This document shows, in pieces, positions 58,741 to 64,000 of a stretch of 64,000 bases of DNA. A model generated the notes under the pieces. That model saw only the letters and a list, made by a program, of their open reading frames with translations. It searched no databases and had not been told where the DNA came from. Numbering within the stretch: the stretch's first letter is position 1; each line of letters opens with the position of its first letter. The position numbers and the translations under genes were made by a program. The DNA lies in contig CALJKW010000014.1 in NCBI GenBank assembly GCA_937980205.1, forward strand, positions 23,374 through 87,373, written 5' to 3'. Origin of the DNA: an uncultured Myxococcales bacterium. GTDB lineage: Bacteria > Myxococcota > Myxococcia > Myxococcales > Myxococcaceae.

Positions 58741-61275
58741 TCAAGGACGGGGCCCCACCTGCGTGCTCGAGTACTCGATGCCGGTCGCTCCCTGGAAGTC
58801 GACGGATCCGGCGCGCAACTGCATCAGCTTGTTGGGCACGTCGGTCACGTTCGGAGTCCAGAAGTTGAAGCGCGCGAGCGTGGTGCCGCTGGCCGTCGAC
58901 GCGACGAGCTCGTAGCGCGACGAGGGGCTGGTGTTCCACTCGGCGAGCTCGAGCTGCGACACCGAGATGCTCTCGGTGTCGGAAGAGAACGAGTCGCTGA
59001 CGCGAACCCGCAACGCGGTGACGCCCGCCGGGATGTAGACCCATTCCATCGCGTTCGTGGTCCAGGTGCGCAGGGGGTTGGAGAAACCGTCGAGAAGGGC
59101 GCCCTGATCGCCGGACGCCGAGGTCCCCTCGTTGAAGGTCACGAGCGCGCGGACGATGCGCGTGCCCGCCGGGGCCGTGTAGCTCGACGAGGTCGAGCTG
59201 GTGCAGCAGGTGTGCGACGCGGTGAGGGTCGCGCTCGGGTTCACCAGCACGGGCACCGTGCTGCCCGCGACCGCGTTCGCGTGGATGTTGCTGTACCCCA
59301 CGTCCGGCGTGGGAGTGCCGTTGACGCCGTTCCAGACGGCGACTCCCGAGTCGTCGTTGCGCGTGATGACGTTGTACTGCGCGCTCGTCCCGCCGCTGTT
59401 CCCCTCGACGTACAGCCCGACACCGCGATTGTCGGCCAGGCGGTTGTGAGAGATGGTCGCCGTCGAGTCGGTGATGCGAATGCCGGCACCGCCGTTGCGC
59501 TCGATCACCGAGTCCATGATCGTCGGGGTCGACCCGCCGGACGCGAGAATGCCTCCGCTGACGTTGTCAGAGAGCCGCGCGTGCGAGAGCGTGAAGGCGG
59601 CTGCGCTGCCGGCACGCAGGCCGTAGCCACCTGCGCCGGTGACGGTGAGGTGGCCGAGCGACGCGCCCGGCGCGCTCGAGAGCACGACGCCGTCACCGCG
59701 CGTCGACCGCACGACGACCTGGTCGATGACGGCATCGCCGCGGATCTCGAGGCCGACGTCCGCGTACTCGACGATGGCGTGCGAGATCGACGTGTTGGAG
59801 CCCATCAACACGACCCGATCCCAGCTGCCCGCGGTCTTGCCGCCCGCCTGAAAGCCGCTGAACAGGACGGGACTCGCGGCGGTGCCGTTCACGACCAGAT
59901 CGCCCAGCACGAGCAGCCCGTAATCACCGACACCGGTGGGAGCCGCGACATCCGCGAACGCGAACAAGACGTGGGTCCCGGCAGCGACCGTGAGCGTCTG
60001 GCCTGCTGCGACAGTGACGTCGCCCGTGACGACGACGGTGCCCGACCACACGGTCGACATCAGGGTCACCCCGCCGACGTACTGAATGTTCTGGGTCGAG
60101 GTGGTGCGCGTCGCCCGCGAGATCTGGCCCGCGGCATCACGCACCTGCATCCCGATGGTGAAGACGCCGGAGACGCCATAATCGTGGGCCTGCAGCTTGG
60201 TGGTGGAGTACGCGGTATCGCAGCCGCCGCTGTTGTCCCAGTCCCAGCAGACCTCGAGTGCGCCCGCCGGCGTCTCGGCGTCGCTCACCGCGTTCGCGTC
60301 CACCTGCACCGCGGTGACGCTCGAGACCGTCGCGGTGAACGTCGCGACCGGAGGGGCGTTCGGAGGCGCACAGGTTCCGCTCGAGCAGACGTCACCGGCG
60401 GCGCAGTAGGTGACGGTCGACGCGAGCTCGAAGCACGTGTCGCTGTCGAAGTTGCCGCACAGCCGAAAGCCGGCGTCACCGGTGGTCTCGCACTGCCCGG
60501 CGTCGAACGTGGTGCATTCGTCGGCGCAGCTCACGCAGGCTCCACCCACGCAGTTCTGAGCCGAGGTGCACGGCGACTCGGGCGAATACTCGTAGCAGGG
60601 ATCCGGGTCGAAGTTGCCGCAGGTCCTGATGGCCGAGTCGCTCGCGCACACCGGGCTCCCGACGGTGGGGCACTCGTCGGTGCAGACGCTCATGCAGCTG
60701 CCGCTGCTGCAGGCCTCGGTGCGGCCGCACGGCGTCACCGTGGACAGTTCGAGGCACGGGTCGGAGTCGTAGTTCCCGCACACGCGGGTGCCCGTGGTGC
60801 CGTCGCAGCTGACGGCACCCGACATCGGGCAGTCATCGGAGCAGCCGTTCACCTCCGCACAGACGCCCGCGTCGCACTGCTGCCCGCTCGGACATTGCTG
60901 CGGAGCCGACAGCTCGAGGCAGCTGTCGGCGTCGAACTGGCCGCAGGTGCGCGTACCGCTGGTGCCGTCGCAGGTGGTGCCGCCGTTCACGGCACACTCG
61001 TTCGTGCACGAGCCCGAGTCCGGCGCCGAACACTGGCCGCTCTGGCACGTCGCCCCGGCGGGACAGTCGAAGACGGTCGTCGAAAGGTCGAGACATCGAT
61101 CCAAGTCGAGGTGACCGCAGAGCCGAAACGTCGCGGCTCCGCTGCACACCGCCGCGCCCTCGGCCACGCAGTCGTCCACGCACGGCTCGCCCCCGTCGAC
61201 TCCCTCGCGACCCGCGCTGCACGCGACGGCGAAGAACCAACCCAACCTGACGACCCATCGAACCGCGTGGCGCAT
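58741..61275 (-). CDS. Cys-rich repeat and right-handed beta-helix lipoprotein
   Basis: 844 residues from ATG 61275 (GGGGGA upstream). MRHAVRWVVRLGWFFAVAC gives lipidated Cys19. Residues about 30-300 have six Cys-rich units of about 50 residues ('C.D.C...G...C...TG.R.CG..D.D.CLELS....C..G..C..G.C'). A PKD-like module ('VCWDWDNSGGCDTA') occurs at about 320-400. Residues about 420-680 are right-handed beta-helix repeats ('SISHAIVEYADVGLEIRG', 'DSVIERNGGAGIRITDS') and a further beta-sandwich ends the protein. Beta-helix domains of this sort are found in polysaccharide lyases and surface adhesins. No catalytic residues were recognised. Likely cell-surface carbohydrate or adhesion protein. Confidence 0.82.
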   Translation of the reverse strand: MRHAVRWVVRLGWFFAVACSAGREGVDGGEPCVDDCVAEGAAVCSGAATFRLCGHLDLDRCLDLSTTVFDCPAGATCQSGQCSAPDSGSCTNECAVNGGTTCDGTSGTRTCGQFDADSCLELSAPQQCPSGQQCDAGVCAEVNGCSDDCPMSGAVSCDGTTGTRVCGNYDSDPCLELSTVTPCGRTEACSSGSCMSVCTDECPTVGSPVCASDSAIRTCGNFDPDPCYEYSPESPCTSAQNCVGGACVSCADECTTFDAGQCETTGDAGFRLCGNFDSDTCFELASTVTYCAAGDVCSSGTCAPPNAPPVATFTATVSSVTAVQVDANAVSDAETPAGALEVCWDWDNSGGCDTAYSTTKLQAHDYGVSGVFTIGMQVRDAAGQISRATRTTSTQNIQYVGGVTLMSTVWSGTVVVTGDVTVAAGQTLTVAAGTHVLFAFADVAAPTGVGDYGLLVLGDLVVNGTAASPVLFSGFQAGGKTAGSWDRVVLMGSNTSISHAIVEYADVGLEIRGDAVIDQVVVRSTRGDGVVLSSAPGASLGHLTVTGAGGYGLRAGSAAAFTLSHARLSDNVSGGILASGGSTPTIMDSVIERNGGAGIRITDSTATISHNRLADNRGVGLYVEGNSGGTSAQYNVITRNDDSGVAVWNGVNGTPTPDVGYSNIHANAVAGSTVPVLVNPSATLTASHTCCTSSTSSSYTAPAGTRIVRALVTFNEGTSASGDQGALLDGFSNPLRTWTTNAMEWVYIPAGVTALRVRVSDSFSSDTESISVSQLELAEWNTSPSSRYELVASTASGTTLARFNFWTPNVTDVPNKLMQLRAGSVDFQGATGIEYSSTQVGPRP

Positions 61276-61453
61276 CGATCCCCCGGCAGGCAAGTGGGAA
61301 GGGCTCGAGAGAATACCGGAGAGCCGTGCGCGATCGATGCGGCTCCTGCGGTGAAGCCTCGCGTGGACACTGTCACCTCGAGACGACACTAAACATCTGA
61401 ATTCACGACGTTTTTCAGACAACCGCGGACGAGCTCGGCGCGATACCTGAAGC

Positions 61454-63136
61454 ATGAGCCTCAAGAACGCGATCCAAGCCGACCGCCGTGGCAACGCCCT
61501 CATCAAGCAGGCGCTCAAAGACGGCCCGCTGACTGCGACGTCGACGGGCGCGGCGGTGAGAGCCGCCGAGCGCATGCTGAAGATCGCCGGCTACGACGTC
61601 GGCAAGGTCGACGGGACGTTCGACGCGAAGAGCCTCAAAGCGCTGGCGCAGCTCGACGCGGCGACGGGGAACGCGGCCGACGGCGCGTTCGACCAGAGCA
61701 CGTTCGACGCGCTCCGCGGCATTCAGCGGAACGTGCGCAAGCACCACGGAGACACCTTCCTCGGCGTCGGCCAGGCCGGCAAAGAGGTCGCGGCGGCCCA
61801 GAAGCGGCTCGCCGCGCTCGGCTACGACGTCGGAGCGAAAGACGGCGTCTTCGACGCGCAGACCGCGAAGGCGGTGAAGGCGTTCAAGCGCGACGAGGGC
61901 ATCAAGGGCGACGCCGAGTTCCTCGGCAACCGCTCGACGCAGGAGCTGCGCCGCGAGGTGAACGCGCTCTCGCACGCGCCCTACCGCGGCCGCGTCACGC
62001 AGAACCACAAGGCGCACCGGCGCCTCGACGCCGCGACGGCGCAGGCCGCGAAGCAGGGCCAGGGCATCGGCGAGGGCTCGAACGCGCGCGTGGTGAAGAA
62101 CATCCAGGCGCACCTCAAGTCGGCCGGCTTCAACCCGGGAAAGATCGACGGGCGCTTCGACGGCCGCACGCAGCAGATGGTCGAGCGCTTCCAGAAGAAG
62201 AGCGGCCTGCCCGAGACGGGGGTCGTCGACGAGCGCACGTGGAGCAAGCTCGAGAAGTCGCGGTTCCTCGCGAAAGACGGGACGAGCCCGGCGCAGTCGC
62301 GCGGTGAGAAGTCGGCGGCGGTGCTGCGCTCGGAGAAGATCCTGCGGGCCCTCGGCTACAAGAGCGTGAAGGCGGACGGCGTCTTCGACGCGGCCACGCA
62401 GCGGGCCTCGCGCAAGTTCGAGAACCGCTTCCCGGGCCTGGGCGACGACGGCAGCATCGGCGAAGGCCAGCTGAAGCGCATGAAGCAGGTGCTGCACGCG
62501 AAGCAGAACCCGGGCAGCGGCCCGCTGGTGAAGAAGGGCTACAGCGGCAACCCGGTGAGGCAGCTCGAGCGGCGGCTCGACGCCATGGGCTTCTTCGACG
62601 GCAAGGCCGACCGCAAGTTCACCAAGGGCACGGCGCGCGCGGTGCGCCGGTTCCAGAAGGCGTTCGGGCTGAAAGCGGACGGCGTGGTGGGCAAGAGCAC
62701 GTGGCGCATGCTGGGCATCGACGCGAAGGGCTCGGTGTCTGCGCCGGGGCTGGGCGGGACGAAGTTCGGCAAGAAGCTGGTGAGCGCGAGCCGCGACGTC
62801 GCGCTGAGCATGGGCGGCTACACGAGCCAGGGCCTGTGCGCCACGGGCGTGAGCCGCGCGCTCGCGCGCTTCGGCATCCCCGTCTACGGCAACGGCAACC
62901 AGATCGACAACAACCTGCCGCGCGACAAGTTCAAGCAGATCAACGTCTCGCTCGCGCAGGCGCTGAAGATCCCCGGCGCGATCATCACGTGGGAGAAGAC
63001 GTCGACCGCGCTCGGCAGCCGCTACGGCCACGTCGCCATCAGCTGGGGCAACGGCCGCACGACCAGCTCCGACTTCATCGAGTCCAATACGACGGGCTCG
63101 GGGCGGTACGGGATGAAGGTCTTCGTTCCTCGGTAA
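61454..63136 (+). CDS. Multi-domain peptidoglycan-binding protein with C-terminal CHAP-like hydrolase
   Basis: 560 residues. About five PG_binding_1-like repeats: near 32-80 ('AAERMLKIAGYDVGKVDG'), 110-165, 210-265 ('NIQAHLKSAGFNPGKIDG'), 290-345 and 360-420 ('LERRLDAMGFFDGKADRKF'). The last 120 residues have 'GLCATGVSRAL' with Cys462 and 'RYGHVAISWGNGR' with His526, the Cys-His order of CHAP/NlpC-like amidases or peptidases. No signal peptide despite the wall-binding design, as for the protein at 54453-55178. A terminator with T5 follows. Likely a murein hydrolase acting outside the cytoplasm by a non-Sec route or on prey cells (inference). Confidence 0.85.
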   Translation: MSLKNAIQADRRGNALIKQALKDGPLTATSTGAAVRAAERMLKIAGYDVGKVDGTFDAKSLKALAQLDAATGNAADGAFDQSTFDALRGIQRNVRKHHGDTFLGVGQAGKEVAAAQKRLAALGYDVGAKDGVFDAQTAKAVKAFKRDEGIKGDAEFLGNRSTQELRREVNALSHAPYRGRVTQNHKAHRRLDAATAQAAKQGQGIGEGSNARVVKNIQAHLKSAGFNPGKIDGRFDGRTQQMVERFQKKSGLPETGVVDERTWSKLEKSRFLAKDGTSPAQSRGEKSAAVLRSEKILRALGYKSVKADGVFDAATQRASRKFENRFPGLGDDGSIGEGQLKRMKQVLHAKQNPGSGPLVKKGYSGNPVRQLERRLDAMGFFDGKADRKFTKGTARAVRRFQKAFGLKADGVVGKSTWRMLGIDAKGSVSAPGLGGTKFGKKLVSASRDVALSMGGYTSQGLCATGVSRALARFGIPVYGNGNQIDNNLPRDKFKQINVSLAQALKIPGAIITWEKTSTALGSRYGHVAISWGNGRTTSSDFIESNTTGSGRYGMKVFVPR

Positions 63137-63147
63137 AGGCTGAGCTG

Positions 63148-63207
63148 CCGGGTTCGGGTTCGGGTTCGGCATTCCCGCACGCGCACGCGAACGCGAACCC
63201 GGTTTTT
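63148..63207 (+). terminator. Intrinsic terminator built from GGGTTC hexamers
   Basis: CCGGGTTCG (63148-63156) pairs with CGAACCCGG (63194-63202), followed by TTTTT. The left arm contains three GGGTTC units in tandem and the right arm degenerate GCGAAC/GCGCAC units, so several registers of pairing are possible. It follows the multi-PG-binding gene by 11 bases. Confidence 0.65.
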
Positions 63208-63287
63208 CCCACCGATGCTATAGGCGGCTGAAACAAACGAGCGGCGAACGTCACCATCGCCGTCGCCTATTTCCAACCGGAGGGATC

Positions 63288-64000
63288 TTGCGTCACATCA
63301 CCACGTTCATCGCGTTGCTCGCCGTCCCCGCGTTTGCCCAGCTGCAGCTCCCCGCGAAGAGCCCGGCGGCGACGGTCAAGCAGACCGTCGGCCTGACCGA
63401 CATCACCATCGAGTACTCGAGCCCGGCGGTGAAGGGCCGGAAGATCTGGGGCGGCCTCGTTCCGTACAACGAGGTGTGGCGCACGGGCGCGAACGCCGCG
63501 ACGAAGTTCACCTTCAGCAAGGACGTCGAGATCGAAGGCACGCAGGTGCCCGCGGGCACCTACGCGTTCTTCGCGATCCCGACCGCGAAGGAGTGGACGC
63601 TCATCCTCAACAAGGAAGCGAACCAGGGCGGCGCGTTCGGCTACAAGAAAGAGCAGGACCTGCTCCGCATCACCGTGAAGCCGGCCGCGATCCCGATGCG
63701 CGAGCGGCTCATGTACACGGTCAGCAACTTCACCGACGACACCGCCTCGATCGACCTCGAGTGGGAGAAGGTGAAGGTCTCGATGCCGGTGAAGTTCAAG
63801 ACCAAGGAGCAGGCGCTGGCGAACATCCAGGCCGCCACCGACAACGCCTGGGGCCCGATGACGAGCGCCGCGCGCTACTTCCTCGACAACAAGATGTACC
63901 CGGAGGCGTTGGAGAAGGTCGAGCTCTCGCTCAAGCAGAAGGAGACCTGGCTCAACACCTGGGTGAAGGCGCAGATCCTCGCCGGCCAGGGCAAGTACAA
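63288..64000 (+). CDS. DUF2911 family secreted protein, 3' end beyond window
   Basis: At least 237 codons, open to the right edge. TTG start with GGAGGG 3-8 bases upstream, giving the signal MRHITTFIALLAVPAFAQ. The mature part has the DUF2911 pattern: 'SPAATVKQTVGLTDITIEYSSPAVKGRKIWG' in pieces, then 'LVPYNEVWRTGANAATKFTFSKDV' and 'VPAGTYAFFAIP', 'WTLILNK'. The region after residue 165 adds helical repeats ('NIQAATDNAWGPMTSAARYFLDN'), typical of the longer members. Function of the family is unknown; usually periplasmic. Confidence 0.85.
   Translation, partial: MRHITTFIALLAVPAFAQLQLPAKSPAATVKQTVGLTDITIEYSSPAVKGRKIWGGLVPYNEVWRTGANAATKFTFSKDVEIEGTQVPAGTYAFFAIPTAKEWTLILNKEANQGGAFGYKKEQDLLRITVKPAAIPMRERLMYTVSNFTDDTASIDLEWEKVKVSMPVKFKTKEQALANIQAATDNAWGPMTSAARYFLDNKMYPEALEKVELSLKQKETWLNTWVKAQILAGQGKY

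Noticed and set aside
61276..61575. Upstream extension of the beta-helix lipoprotein frame
   Set aside because: The extension has no ribosome site, crosses the start of the divergent gene, and the ATG at 61275 gives a standard lipoprotein signal with a good ribosome site.
63137..63287. Short tandem GGGTTC array as a possible CRISPR or telomere-like repeat
   Set aside because: Only three hexamers, and the array forms the left arm of a terminator with a T5 tail.

Overview
The window is about 70% GC DNA from a delta-proteobacterial predator-type genome, most likely Myxococcota. The signs are: near-universal G/C at third codon positions with long antisense shadow frames; Hanks-type Ser/Thr kinases with a C-terminal membrane anchor lying in operons; a sigma factor resembling the myxobacterial sigma-70 subfamily; a TonB domain fused to a TonB-dependent receptor; and many lipoproteins with Cys-rich repeats or poly-Gly linkers. 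No rRNA, tRNA, CRISPR array, prophage or intact insertion sequence was recognised.

Layout. 1-2403 (-): N-terminal part of an Ig-like repeat lipoprotein that runs off the left edge. 7608-2698 (-): a four-gene, tightly coupled operon with a c-type-heme beta-propeller lipoprotein, a DUF1549/DUF1588-like cytochrome, a small lipoprotein and a Tat-exported DUF1501 protein, followed by a 155-bp palindrome. 16769-7687 (-): TonB/TonB-dependent receptor, lipoprotein, Ser/Thr kinase, two-TM membrane protein and a giant Cys-repeat lipoprotein, all with gaps under 30 bp. 16872-21170 (+): a GH67 alpha-glucuronidase lipoprotein and an RCC1-like lipoprotein. 24251-21134 (-): Ser/Thr kinase with an N-terminal anti-sigma-type zinc motif, two-TM protein and sigma factor, every junction a 4-bp overlap. 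24275-26013: diheme cytochrome, small Cys-rich lipoprotein and a small membrane protein.

30121-26010 (-) is a beta-oxidation operon: a fused 3-hydroxyacyl-CoA dehydrogenase/MaoC hydratase/triple SCP2 protein, laid out like eukaryotic peroxisomal multifunctional enzyme 2, plus an SCPx-type thiolase. 30278-30468 holds a headless gene remnant with its terminator. 31774-30491 (-) is a MarR regulator plus a ferritin-like lipoprotein, divergent from an RND efflux operon (31839-37325, +) across a 9-4-9 palindrome that is the probable MarR operator. 37499-38432 (-): BON-domain and DUF6496 stress-type small proteins. 38577-42317 (+): YihY membrane protein, DUF748/AsmA-like protein, peptidoglycan-binding lipoprotein and a C45 acyltransferase-like enzyme. 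45079-42353 (-): a 908-residue orphan with a papain-like Cys-His-Asp signature and a hydrophobic C-terminal half. 45217-52024 (+): AddB/AddA-like double-strand-break repair nuclease pair separated by a REP-like palindrome. 53552-52074 (-): a glucose-6-phosphate dehydrogenase homologue with an altered substrate motif. From 53629 to the right edge lie an M14-like zinc peptidase, two peptidoglycan-binding hydrolases, a DUF481 barrel, a PLP fold-type III enzyme, a nitrilase-like protein, a Cys-rich/beta-helix lipoprotein and a DUF2911 protein cut by the right edge.

The points most worth follow-up are the zinc-motif kinase/sigma operon and its paralogous kinase module, the 908-residue papain-like orphan, the peroxisome-style multifunctional enzyme with its duplicated SCP2 modules, the G6PDH homologue lacking the substrate lysine, and several families of palindromic DNA at gene ends.
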